Part shown: positions 22,395 to 32,981 of the stretch, in pieces
Layout of the letters: every line of letters starts with the position of its first letter
Numbering within the stretch: the first letter of the stretch is position 1
Source of the DNA: Dactylellina haptotyla
Taxonomy: Eukaryota > Ascomycota > Orbiliomycetes > Orbiliales > Orbiliaceae
Assembly: GCA_031310005.1 (NCBI GenBank)
Contig: CM062383.1
Span: 992,001 to 1,056,000, forward strand
Reading direction: 5' to 3'
DNA: 64,000 bases
Made by a program: the position numbers and the translations under genes
Notes under the pieces: model-generated
Told to the model about the DNA's origin: nothing
The model's database searches: none
The model's input: the letters and a program-made list of their open reading frames with translations, nothing else

Positions 22395-23947
22395 CTACCT
22401 CTTGGACTTGGCCTTCTGTTGTATACCCGCCATCATTTCCTCCTATTCGAATCGTTAGCATGTTGATATAAACGTGACGGTTAGAATAATTGTAACTCAC
22501 CCTTGTGATCAAATGGTCGACTCGCTCCAATAGACCCAAGAGTCCCTTCATATTACCGCTCCATTCGTTCAGAATCTCATTACTATCCCTAGGCTCCTTG
22601 AAGTTTACGATTCTCGCCGGCCTATCGATCCTCGCGTAAACTGTCTTCTGCGTTACAAGTTTGCTGAGATAGCTCTCGCTCTCGTCCTCGCTCAGGTCCA
22701 ACAGAATCTGCAGTCTCTCCATGGAAATTCGCGTGTAGTACTTGGCGATGACACGGACATTGTGCTCGATAACGCGTTTTCGAAGGTCCTCCCATCGTGT
22801 GAGGGATTTTGGATCTTTGCCACCCTCGGCGGAGAAGATATCACCATCGAGAAGTTCACCAGCGTATGTTTCCTCGATCCATTTCCACCTCATCAATTCG
22901 TGCTTTGTGAAGAGAGTGAGTAGGTCGTTTTGCATCGGTACGCTTTGGATCTTGGGTAGCTGAGAGATGCGGTGTAATAGATCCGATTGCTCGTTGTCGT
23001 ATGGTGCGAGGAGGACATAGTACACGAGTCGCTTGAGAACCGCCTTCCACTTCTCCGGATCTTCCTTGACTTCTTCCGTATCGTAAACCTCCCAGTAGTG
23101 CTTGCAAGCGTCCAGGTACTTATCGTCGTGCTTGGCCAGGTTGATTTGTTGTTCGTAGTATCTCAATTTCAAGTCCGCGGCACTCTTGTCCTTTAGGAAT
23201 CTGGTGGAAATCTTGCGGGAGAGGATGGCGGCTTGCATCCAATCGCCCTTCTCGATACATAGACCGACCTGCTCGAGGATGAATTCGGTCTTTTCACGAC
23301 GTTCCATGGAACCGAAAGTTTCAACCTGGAGTTCGCATAGGATCTCGGTGGCAGCCGCCAGATCGCCTTGAGATTTCTTGATAGACGAGAGGATGCGCGT
23401 TACCCGGGCGCGTTCGACTTCGACAAAGATCTATAAGTTATAAGTATTAATAATGGCTCGATATAGCGTGGTATGTGATAGAAGAGAGTCCTACCTTTCC
23501 CTCCGTGACATTCCTCAGAGCATCGATAACCTCAAGCTTAGTATCGACATCCGGAGTGTCATCCAGGAACTCCATGACCACCTGTACCATCTTCGTGACA
23601 GCTTGCTTGAGCTGGCTGTGCTTCTTTGCCAGCAGCTGCACGTTCTCGTTCATGGCTTTCCATTCTCCGGCGTTCTTGCATAGCGTGACGATGAGGACGA
23701 GGAGTCGTGATGTGGATTTGAGATCTGAGGACTGGCGGGTCTGCTTCTCGAGGGCGAGGAGCTTTTCGATAGCACCTTGGAGGTTGGACTAATTAGATGT
23801 CAAGATTAGCACATGTCGTAGAGCACCGCTCGCAAACCGAACGGGATCGGGACGTACTTTTGCGAGCGACTCTATCTCGGGCAGCTGCTGGTCCAGGGTC
23901 TCCGTCCAGTCCTTGTCAGCCTTCAAGACACCGTCTGCGGCCGACAT
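22395..23947 (-). CDS. rpn5: 26S proteasome regulatory (lid) subunit Rpn5
   Basis: PCI-domain scaffold of the proteasome lid, needed for assembly with the deubiquitinase Rpn11; cytosol and nucleus. Exons 23947-23858, 23788-23495, 23430-22501 and 22442-22395 give 453 residues, normal length. The N-terminal helical repeats contain SMERREKTEFILEQVGLC, KISTRFL and LRYYEQQI. The C-terminal PCI part contains HNVRVIAKYYTRISMERL and the winged-helix signature LVTQKTVYARIDRPARIVNF. The final exon encodes only the conserved tail REEMMAGIQQKAKSKR. Divergent from the vma22-like gene, with 444 bp between the two start codons. Confidence 0.95.
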
Positions 23948-24391
23948 CGTGTGATAGGAGCTTCGGGGGAGGTGGTATCGGTAAGGTCGAATGTATGCCT
24001 CTCTAGAAAGAGTGCGGGGCGAGGTGAAATGGATGTGAAATGGGACTTTGACGATGTCAGGCTGGGGTTTGGTCGGTTGGAGGAGGAATGAGGTGGTGGA
24101 GGGCGACGCGGAGGGTAGCTTTGAAATGGATGGCGTAGGTGCTCAACCTCCAAGCTCACCAGCCACACCACGCAACACTTCGGCCGCATAAAGCTGTCCG
24201 CCAACGCTTTTGCTCTGCAACGTTCTCGTCGTCGGCAACGTTATCAGATTCATCATTCCTTGCACTTCAACGGCTTCGCTCTTGTGGCATAGGACCCGGC
24301 TTCGAAGGCTGGTGTGACAGCTGCTGGGAAATAGCCCAGCTTCTAATACCTACGAAGGACTCCGGTCCGACCTTTTACAACCGCGGCGAAA
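23948..24391. promoter_or_regulatory. Bidirectional promoter region between rpn5 and the Vma22-like gene
   Basis: Both start codons point outwards from this GC-richer spacer. No exact copy of the yeast proteasome element GGTGGCAAA was seen on either strand. Confidence 0.5.
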
Positions 24392-25236
24392 ATGGTGACC
24401 AAGGAAGAGCTTCTCGAGCTCCAGGACCATCTCGACCGCATTATTACCTCTTACCTCTCTCTTTTCGATACCTACCAGTCGCTCCAGGCCGAGATCTCAA
24501 GTGGCTTGTCGAAGGTACATTCTTTCTTGCATATTTTTTCCTATTTAATTCCTCAACTTAGAAGTCATATACTCATGATGAGTATAGGGTTACCTATCTA
24601 TTGCGCAGGCCAACTTCTCGTCCGGTCGATTTCGCTATGGTCAGGACTACTATGATGACAGGATGACGGCTCTCCGAGGAGTGTAAGTACTCCCGTCATA
24701 AAAGTCTTTTCTAATATATTTTCTTACAACTAAAAACTGATCTCTCTTGTTAAAGTGACATTACCCAAACTGAAGATGAATTGGCTGTCACGCAGGGTCC
24801 CAAGACCGAATATGCAGTCAAAGATCTAAAAACTGAAGAAGAACAAGAGTATGAAGTCAGGATCAAAACCTCAGGCTTGCGCAGGAGATTCGTCCCTCCT
24901 CCGAGCGACGACGAAATGATCAATGGTGTTACCAAGGAAAAGAAAGATAAAGATAGCGACGACGACGTAGATGTTGACCCACCATTCCCATTTGTGAAGA
25001 ACCGAGACCCAATTCGCTGGTTCGGAATCCTCACTCCCTCTGCCTTGAAGGTTGCGCAGACGGAGTTCGTTGATACCTTACCACGGCTTCTCTCGGTTTG
25101 CGGTTTGCTTCGCGAAATCGACAGGCAGGAACAAGAGGTCCGTCGAGTCCGCGAGCAGGTCAGAGGGATGAGAAAGGAACTTGGGATTGTCACCGAAGAT
25201 CCTCTGCCAGCAGAGGAGAATTTACAGTCTCCATAA
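24392..25236 (+). CDS. vma22: V-ATPase assembly factor Vma22 / CCDC115-like protein
   Basis: ER-located factor that, with Vma12 and Vma21, assembles the Vo sector of the vacuolar H+-ATPase. Exons 24392-24514, 24588-24682 and 24756-25236 give 232 residues. The N-terminus is a coiled coil (ELLELQDHLDRIITSYLSLF DTYQSLQ in two parts), followed by KGYLSIAQANFSS. The C-terminus carries the family block PIRWFGILTPSALKVAQTEF, then a second helix (REIDRQEQEVRRVREQVRGM). An acidic KDSDDDVDVD linker separates them. No signal peptide or membrane helix is seen, as expected for the family. Assignment rests on the WFG-L-PxxL-xAQ-F block and architecture. Confidence 0.85.
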
Positions 25237-25755
25237 ATGAAGGATTACACCCGTTTCGATTATATGTTCTTGTTGAAAGTAAATGCCCTGAAGGCGTTCA
25301 ATATATTCCCTGTATCCACACACACACTTTTGCAAGGATTGCAATACACCCTCGCAATAACTTATTGTACACTAGGACAAAATGAAAAAAGCGAAATAAT
25401 AATCGATCCTCCAATGTATACCAAAAATAGGAAATCCATAACAAGCTGGTAATAAAAAAAGAACTGTTATACAAAAATGGTATCCGCCGAAATTCCATTA
25501 GGAATATAAAAAAGTATAAAAAGTCCATATCATTAAAAAGACTGATTGTTTGAGAAATGTTGCTTAAGGAGAGGCGAGAAGGAGATTTGTTTCTTCCGAG
25601 AAAGGTGCAAACGCCTTTAAGTCTTAACTCGTGAGTATTCGCAAGACGTGCTTTTAGATAAGCTGGCTTCTTGAAATCCAAGAGCCAATATGTAAATCGC
25701 TGAAAATTTGAAGGGAAAAAAGTGCAAAAATTAAAGAAATTGGAAGGGATATGCT
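25237..25755. other. Convergent spacer
   Basis: Between the 3' ends of the Vma22-like gene and the EGF-like membrane gene; AT-rich; no gene seen. Confidence 0.5.
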
Positions 25756-28458
25756 TTACCATATCCCGTCGAGTTTATTGTGTCTTCGGACTAGATGTCC
25801 GCGCATCTGATCCAGATAACCGGATCGCCGATGCAGCTTCGGCTTCGATTTGCTGCCCGGGCCACCAACAACGGTTTGGCCGCCACCAGTGGTAATCCTC
25901 AGTTTCGTCAGATCGATCGAGATACCAGTATCAACATCCACAGCGCCGTAGTCTGTTCCGGCCGCGAATGAAGTTCCAAGATTCTCTCTTGCATCAACGG
26001 CTTCTTTCATGCCAACGGTGCTAGCAATATATAACACCGCTACTCTGCCAAAATCGATAACACTCTCATCTAGTGCGAATCCGGTGGATGGCGTCGATCC
26101 TACGTTTTGCGTAGTTCCATCAGGGTTGGTACCGATCGGGCTGGTTCTGCCGTTCAAGTTGACCAGTGCGTTTTGCAGAGCGCAGGTGGTATTCGAAAGA
26201 GAAAAGGTGTTTGCCAGAGTTGCAGCATCGATGGGCACTTGGTATTGAGGTTGTGCGATTTTAAGAAGACGCGGGATCGCGAGACCGATCGAGACGTTTC
26301 GGCTGACGGTTTGGCCGCCGGTCTTGTCCTGGACGGTGATAGTGACACACGCGGGGTCATTCGATTCCGCGCAGGTAGGACCGGAGAACTGATTAGTACA
26401 GACGCAACCACATTTTCCATCCTCCACATTGGCGAGGCCGCCGTTGAGACAAGGACTTGATTTTGCGCAAGTATCCGGTGTGATCGCAGCAGAGGACTTA
26501 TTCTTTTCTTTACTCAGCGCGACGAGTTGAACTGGGAGGATGACTGCAGCAGTTGCTACGATGATCGCGAGAAGAATGAGAACTATGAACGCCCACAGAG
26601 GCAACCCACAGATCTTACGCTTCCTCTTGATCTGAGATGTCTCTTCGCTTCGTAGATAAGCAAAATCTCCTGGTAAGGGCCAGCCAGTTTCTCGGCTCGA
26701 GAGACGGCGGGAAGATGCCATCGGAGGGGGGAAGGAGGCAAGGATATCGGAGAGAGATTCTTGATAACGACCATTGTGCATCGATGTATCTGTGCTCATG
26801 ATACTAGGTGCTCTACTGCCATCCCACCGACTGTCAGGACGAGCTCCGGTTTCCAAAACCGCTGCAAGCTTCGTGGCTCGCCTTATCAGTTCAGGTAAAC
26901 TGGTAAGACTGCCTCTGGCTTCGGCTTCTCTTACGGCATCAATGTTTAGTCTGGGCGGGCGAGGTCGAACGAAGGACGGTTGAGGAGCCGTTGGAGCAGC
27001 GAAGCCTGCACCGTAAGCGCTCGAAGCCATCGATGGAGTTTGACTCTCTTTTCTGGAATGCATATAATTATCTTCGGGTGTATTTTTACCACTCTGTAGT
27101 TTGAGTGGTTTCGGGGCCATATCGGCCGTACTGTTCCTAGAGCTCATCGATGATAATCTCTGCCAAAAGCCGAGTTTCGGTGGTGGTTGGAGATCATCAG
27201 CAATTTCCATAGGGCTGCCAATCGCCTGACCGATACCCTTCTCCGACTTGAAAGAGTTCTTTGTTTCTAGAGTCAATGAGGTCCTGCTACCTCGCTTCGT
27301 CTGACTGTGGGAAGAGCTCTTTGTGGTATCGCTTTTTGAAGACTTGGACCTCGAGTCAGATCTTTCCGATGGTGCCCGCACGTCTGTTAACTTTGGTTTT
27401 GTCTTCCTGCCCATGCTTGCCTGTCTAACAAGTGTGGTACCTTCGTCAAAGTCTTCGTAATCGTTACCTCGACTCTTGCCGCTGCCCTTAGATATCGAAG
27501 ATGCGCCATCACTCATGAGCTCTTCATTCGAACCGGGTATCCAAAGGCCACCAACACCGGAGCCCCAACTCGAAGGTATTACGTGGGAGGAAGCGAAAGA
27601 GCCATGGCGACCATAGTCAGAGGATTCTTCAGGGATGGTGGAAACGTATGATAATTGAGAATAGTGTGACGATGCCGCGGGACCACGTTTTCCAGCAGTA
27701 GCAGAGTTGGTACTCGACGACGATACTCTTCTGCCGCCGTTGCTCGGAAAGGGTGCGAGATTTTGTGGTTGGGCTGGAGGGAAGGAAGGGTTTGTAGTTT
27801 GATTATTGGTAACAGGCGAGGGTGCCTCGAACCCAATCATGATAGATCGGGCCCTCATATTTTCATCCTCAGCGTCCTCGTCCGCTTCTAACGGTGGACT
27901 GTACCGACCAAGGTTTGGGCTTGCAAGACCTTGGCTCAGATGTCGACTCTGTCTGCTGCTTGTGTAGTTTTGGAATTGTTGCTGCTGTTGCTGCTGTTGT
28001 CGATAATATTCTACAGCACTGGAAGGATTAACTGGGAAACGAGGCTTGGGTGCGGCTTGAAGGGTAGGCTGGGAGTTGGAAGATAATTGAGGTTGAGGTT
28101 GAGGCCCAGTAATCAAGGACCTTCGCGCATTGCGACCTGTACGGGCCGATGTGCGCCGCGAATCAGGTACAGACGATTGCTCTTTGGTATCCCGTGTTCT
28201 TGAAACATCAGGAGCGGACCCACTTTTTCCATATACTGGAAACGCTGGTATTGCTCCATAGTCATCGGGCGACACCAGCGGCGCGCTGTAGGTATTGTCA
28301 TCTTCAATGTAGCTCCCTTTGCGCATGTGTCTTGGTTCTATGCCTCCGTTAACCACTCGGAGGGCTTGGGTCGTTTTGCCCTCGTAAATGGACTCTTCAT
28401 CTAGAGAATCGAGGGTATTTCTAGCCTGGTCGAAGGAGCGTCGGCTGAAGTTTTGCAT
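25756..28458 (-). CDS. Large type II membrane protein with an EGF-like motif
   Basis: Intronless, 900 residues. Residues 1 to about 610 are a Ser/Pro/Gln-rich, intrinsically disordered cytoplasmic region with a poly-Gln tract (YYRQQQQQQQQFQ) and many Ser/Arg phosphosite-like patches. A basic KRKRKICGLP cluster precedes one hydrophobic helix at about 617-645 (WAFIVLILLAIIVATAAVIL). An EGF-like loop follows at about 664-697 (C-x5-C-x10-C-x-C-x-C-x8-C). The last 200 residues are extracellular-type and Thr/Val-rich, with a NVSIGLAIPRLL block. Such EGF-bearing single-span proteins are conserved but uncharacterised in filamentous ascomycetes. Surface or septum signalling would be a guess. Confidence 0.8.
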   Translation of the reverse strand: MQNFSRRSFDQARNTLDSLDEESIYEGKTTQALRVVNGGIEPRHMRKGSYIEDDNTYSAPLVSPDDYGAIPAFPVYGKSGSAPDVSRTRDTKEQSSVPDSRRTSARTGRNARRSLITGPQPQPQLSSNSQPTLQAAPKPRFPVNPSSAVEYYRQQQQQQQQFQNYTSSRQSRHLSQGLASPNLGRYSPPLEADEDAEDENMRARSIMIGFEAPSPVTNNQTTNPSFPPAQPQNLAPFPSNGGRRVSSSSTNSATAGKRGPAASSHYSQLSYVSTIPEESSDYGRHGSFASSHVIPSSWGSGVGGLWIPGSNEELMSDGASSISKGSGKSRGNDYEDFDEGTTLVRQASMGRKTKPKLTDVRAPSERSDSRSKSSKSDTTKSSSHSQTKRGSRTSLTLETKNSFKSEKGIGQAIGSPMEIADDLQPPPKLGFWQRLSSMSSRNSTADMAPKPLKLQSGKNTPEDNYMHSRKESQTPSMASSAYGAGFAAPTAPQPSFVRPRPPRLNIDAVREAEARGSLTSLPELIRRATKLAAVLETGARPDSRWDGSRAPSIMSTDTSMHNGRYQESLSDILASFPPPMASSRRLSSRETGWPLPGDFAYLRSEETSQIKRKRKICGLPLWAFIVLILLAIIVATAAVILPVQLVALSKEKNKSSAAITPDTCAKSSPCLNGGLANVEDGKCGCVCTNQFSGPTCAESNDPACVTITVQDKTGGQTVSRNVSIGLAIPRLLKIAQPQYQVPIDAATLANTFSLSNTTCALQNALVNLNGRTSPIGTNPDGTTQNVGSTPSTGFALDESVIDFGRVAVLYIASTVGMKEAVDARENLGTSFAAGTDYGAVDVDTGISIDLTKLRITTGGGQTVVGGPGSKSKPKLHRRSGYLDQMRGHLVRRHNKLDGIW
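27974..28012 (-). repeat. CAG/CAA repeat encoding poly-Gln
   Basis: Short trinucleotide run in the membrane-protein gene, encoding eight consecutive glutamines with one further nearby. Confidence 0.7.
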
Positions 28459-31296
28459 TTTGGGATATATATATCTGTATTAAGAGATCTGTGCCCAGTC
28501 GGGAAGCCGGGATATCGGGGTAAAGGAGAGTGGCACGAAGTTACGGGATCGTGCAGGCCGCTTGGATGTTGGAAAAACGTGGGTGTCAACTCGATATCGA
28601 TGTCATCGTATAAAGATCTAGAGATTGCACACAATTTAGTTGAAGCTCTCCAGAGAAAAGTAGTAGAAGAAAGAATATCAAGCTCGTCCCAATGGTTCCA
28701 TGGTACCTGGCCCGGGCTCTGTATCGGACCAGCTAGGAATCTGGTGTGTTGAAACACCAAGGGGAATGGTTCTGTGTTGCATAACCTCCCGTTGGCGGGC
28801 GCACATATAAACTTGACACACTTGACGATTTGAAGCAAGTGGAAATGCAAGAAAAGTGTAAAAGATTGATGAACTAGTCAGATTACCGGGGCGGGGTCGC
28901 TCACCATAAGTCCGTGGAACGAGGTCTGTGGTCCCACTCTGACGCTCAGGAACGCCGATATTCCCAGTCCTCCGTCCGACAAGCAATCGAATCGTGTCTC
29001 TTGGGCCGTTCACTTCACCGCTTTAGGCTACTGAATCGGTAATAAAAAGTCTCGAAAGCTCGATTTTCGACGAGATGTAATTTTAATTTCAGTCGCCAAG
29101 TCAAGTGTTCGATCAAAACGTCGATTCGAAATATTCGGGTTGTTGGCGATGTCTTCGAATCGAAACTTTTCCTCCAAATCAACTTCCCGAGTCGTTTCAC
29201 GCGGAAACCCTTCTTCTTTATTGTTTTGATATCGCTGAATTATGTATCCGGTACTTGTGCGAAAGCCTTCCCCGTGCTCAAAACGAAATCCACGAAGGTG
29301 TCGAAAAAAACTTGCGCGGTTTCCAAACTGTTTGTATCCAGAGGTGCCGTTCCACAGCTCCTTTTTCGTTTTTCGCTTTGACCGTGCTGGTTTGTATATC
29401 TTCGTACTCAGTACGTGTAAAAATAAGAGAACGAGGTTTAAGGAAAGGGGACAATAGTGAACGACGACCAGCAAGTGAAAGAAAGGAATGGATTCTATCC
29501 AAACTCAGGGACAGAAAATAGACGACGCAAAGCAAAATGCACAGTACTCAGCCTGAATCACACAAAATGAGAGGCGTTTACTTTTGTATGAGCCAGACCC
29601 TTCGATTCTTCTATTCTTGCTGCGCGCCGATGGGCATCCAAGCATGGTCTTACACCAATGTTGCCGCCTTTCACTCCTTATCTGCACACCCCATGCGGCT
29701 GGGGCCTCCAGCTAAACCCAATCCAACCCCAAAAATCGAGCTCGTACCAGGTTATTCTTTGGTTATTTGGCTATAAAAGTGCCCTTAAGTTTGCTCGCTT
29801 CCACACTGCGGATTACTCCTCACGTAATAAGGATAAGGGGTGGCGTCCCTTCTTTTCGACACACCAGGAGTTTCGAACCCTTCCCTCCGAGCAGGAGGCC
29901 CCCTGGTTCGCAGCCGTGCTATTGCATCGCCAACTCCGGAGATCTAGCGTCGACGAAGATAGCCTAAAAGATCGAATAAACAATATATCTAACAGGCGAT
30001 GCATTTTTAAATATTCATGTTTACTGCGCCAAACCACCCTAAAGCAGAAGTCCTATCGTTGAAGCTCATTCCTCACCTGTCATCACCACGTTTTCAGACG
30101 TTTTCAAACACTGATCTGCGAGGCGGTTGAGAGGTTATTCACGTGTGAGACCAATGGAGTCGCGGCTGCTCATTTTCGCAGATTCCTCTCTCCGCAAGTG
30201 ACCCGCATGTTACAAATTTGCGGCCCTTTCCCACGACGCCATGCCCGAATTGGTGCTGCCCATTCTGGACGTGACAGACGAAGCCGACCAGTAAAATGAG
30301 ATTTCTCGATAAATTGCCCCGCACTCTCCAGCGACGGGGCGCCTCTGAAGCACGACGTGGTCCGAAAAGCTTTTCACCTCGACGTTACCACAGGAGTCGT
30401 CCATTCATGTAACACGACGATCGGTGACGAATTGTGCTGGTTCGAGCTCTCAGACAACCCAGCCGACGAAGGGGACTTTCTTCGACTCCTATTCGAAGTC
30501 CAAAGTTGAAGGCCGCCCGGCCAGCCGACAACCGAAATTAGGAGGCGCTTGGCAGGGGACTGGAGCTTGACCAGAAACAAAAGTGATTGGGTCGCCGGCT
30601 GTGCGAGGACCCTGTCAGGCAAGCAAAAGGGATGCGACCAAGGGATTTTTGACGAGAGGAGACATATATAGCTATCTCTTTATACCCTTCTTGCTTTTGA
30701 CCAGGATAGAGAGGTTTTCTTTTAAATTTTGGATGCCGTGTTGTCTACGATCTTGACATTTAAGACAACAAGATCGATTCCGCCCAAGATCTGTGGCTTG
30801 ACCTGCTTCCATAATATCGCAGGAGCCTTAACCACCGCGATATCCCGGAGAACATGATTCCTTCGAAATAGTGTTTGAACGGGTAGATTAGCCTGCGGCC
30901 GCTTAATTTAGCTCTAATTTTGCAGTATTTCTAAGTGAAGAGTGTCATGTCCGATTTTTTCCACGCAAGATACCAACAAAATCAAAGCTCGAGCTCTTTC
31001 CCACCCCAAGTTCTAGCGCCGGTGCCTGAGCTAAAAAGATTCTCCGAGAACCCAGCGCTAGAACACAGCGTGGAAATATGTTTGTAGATGTCTGCGGTTA
31101 GACATGTCTCGTTGACCAACTCAAAAGCAGTATATGTAACTCACTAGGCGCTAGGAGGAGCGCCCAAAAAACAGAGATCTTTACATCATTTATTTTTTTC
31201 GATGTATCTAGACACACAGACCGCCTGAGTTAAAATTAATAATGCATTCGTACTAGGTGATAGACAGCGGGACCTTTCTCTAGTCACACTGGGTCT
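28459..31296. other. 2.8-kb gene-free region
   Basis: Upstream of the EGF-like membrane gene (divergent side). The open frames up to about 150 codons found here overlap each other on both strands and show no domain, signal peptide or splice continuity. A tRNA T-arm-like word (29862-29878, minus) lacks a cloverleaf. Two interleaved 8-bp inverted repeats occur at 30739-30776. Possible long leader or non-coding RNA; no gene supported. Confidence 0.4.
30739..30776. repeat. Two interleaved 8-bp inverted repeats (pseudoknot-capable)
   Basis: Arm A TGTTGTCT (30739-30746) pairs with AGACAACA (30763-30770). Arm B CGATCTTG (30748-30755) pairs with CAAGATCG (30769-30776). The order is A-B-A'-B', with a two-base overlap of the last two arms. 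Confidence 0.35.
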
Positions 31297-31751
31297 ATAG
31301 TTCCTGACAAAAAGTCTGCGCGAATTGCCGGTTTCCCATACAAAATCAGCAATTTTGCACCCTGCAAACTCTACCAAAATTAAACAAAAAGTAAGGAGAA
31401 AACCAACCTAAAAAAGAATTTCAATAAATTATAAGAAAACCCGCTTTTAAAATTTTTTCATCCCACGTTCAGCGAGATATATGGAATCAAAATATTAAAA
31501 TATTAAATTTGTGTGGTAAAATTATATTTTACTATATAAAAAAAAAGTTTCCTTTCAAAATTCCATTTAAATCTTTGAATTTTGTAGGAAAGAATTTTTC
31601 TTAAATTATTTATTTAATAAAAATAGTTGTTCTTTTCGGTCGGTCTTTGCCCAATTGTTTGGGTCAGATTTGGCGAGGTTAGTGGCTATCAAAAGTACTG
31701 ATTTTTGGTGTAAAACAGCCAATCCGCGCAGACTTTTTGTCTAGTACTATA
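31297..31751. mobile_element. Mariner/Fot1-like MITE (non-autonomous DNA transposon)
   Basis: An AT-rich element of about 455 bp with terminal inverted repeats. The 17-bp word GACAAAAAGTCTGCGCG at 31306-31322 is exactly inverted at 31725-31741. The repeat extends outwards to CTATAGT at both ends and inwards for a few bases (ATTG), about 29 matches over 34. TA at each end is consistent with the TA target-site duplication of Tc1/mariner/pogo elements. The interior has no transposase frame. It sits about 220 bp past the 3' end of the pectate lyase gene. Exact ends are uncertain by a few bases because the outer sequence is itself TA-rich. Confidence 0.8.
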
Positions 31752-31974
31752 GTATGTTTTTAAGAAATTTGGTGGTTTTTCATTTTATATACACTTGACA
31801 TCGAAGAGTAATGTACACGAACCAGAATATATAATATACCGAAGAAAAGCTGAAATTTCAAATTTCATCTTCTAATACTTTGGTACCACATGTTCACATG
31901 CATGATCGCGGGCGAACGCCACAATTGAGAACGGCGTCGTTAATTTCCATGCACCTGCACAATCCTTCCGCTTC

Positions 31975-32981
31975 TTAACCAGAGCAAGTGCCAGCCTTCT
32001 TTGGCTCGCAACCACCAGCGCAGCCAGTGTAGCCCTGACACTTGACCTTAGCGTCGGAGCAGCAATTCTTGAGAGTAGCGGTATCTCCGTAGTTGAAGTT
32101 GATACCAGCGAGTTCACCACCGTTCTTGGCGGTGACACCCTCCATATAGACATTTCGCTTGCATTGCGAAGAGCACTTGATAAGAAATATGTCAGCATTA
32201 TTAAACCTATATTTCTTTCTCGAGAGAAGAAACTTACGTTACCGCAAGACCGATAGAGCTTGCCGTAGTCCTACAATTACAACACAAATTAGCCAAAATC
32301 CACAACACCAAAAATTTGGATATCTCCAAGCTTCAACGTCTGATTACGAATTGAGAGCTACGAACCTCAACGTAGTAGTTAATTACGTTTACAGTACCGC
32401 ACCTGTTATGAATGCACCGTCAGTTTTAAGTTCTACGAATCCTGCAGCAGGGGTTGTCTGTATCTACGTACCCGTTGTGTTGAATAACCTTATCAGAAGC
32501 ATGGTAGGCACCGCCTCCAATGATCCAAGAGTGGTCTCCAGCTTTGTCGTTCTTGATAGAGATGGCATCCTCGCAAACATCTTCAAACCAGACGAACTCA
32601 AGAGTGCATGGGCCGTCACAGTGGACACCCTCAGCCTGGTTCGCTCCGATAATCACATTGCGCAATGTCGCTCCTTTCCTGAGAAGGAAGACAGCGTCCG
32701 CATCGCCTATTTTATTGTTGAAGCATTAGAACAAAGTTGTTGCTATATGTGAAGATTTGGAACTCGAAATTACCTCCTTCTGTTTGTCCTTTGCAAGCAC
32801 CGCTGCCACGGTCATATCTAGCCCAGCCACCATCGAAAACTTTCCCGGCAGCAACTTCAATGACTTTGCTGTTAGACTTGGTCGAAGTGGGCTTTGGAAC
32901 ACCACCAGTGTAGCCCAAACACGCAAGGGTGGATGGAATAAGAGCCGCAAGGCCGACGAGTTTGAGAGTGCTGAACTGCAT
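31975..32981 (-). CDS. Secreted pectate lyase, polysaccharide lyase family 3
   Basis: Cleaves de-esterified pectin by beta-elimination outside the cell, with Ca-dependent catalysis typical of PL3. Exons 32981-32774, 32706-32472, 32402-32366, 32270-32238 and 32175-31975 (two are only 37 and 33 bp) give 237 residues, the usual PL3 length. Signal peptide at about 1-20 ([13 protein letters not shown]). Family blocks: [64 protein letters not shown] and [20 protein letters not shown]. The many cysteines ([19 protein letters not shown]) match the disulfide-rich PL3 fold. Typical of saprotrophic or plant-associated fungi. Confidence 0.93.

Noticed and set aside
23948-24391. Proteasome-associated control element upstream of rpn5
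   Set aside because: No exact GGTGGCAAA or its complement was found in the shared promoter.
15988-28458. Secondary-metabolite or other biosynthetic cluster
   Set aside because: No polyketide synthase, peptide synthetase, terpene cyclase, P450 or transporter in the window. The lone FAD oxidoreductase at 52-54 kb is not clustered with such genes.
29855-29950. Possible tRNA on the minus strand (T-arm-like GGGTTCGAAACTCC)
   Set aside because: The T-stem has a mismatch, and no acceptor, D-arm or anticodon arm folds around it. B-box-like words are expected several times by chance in 64 kb.
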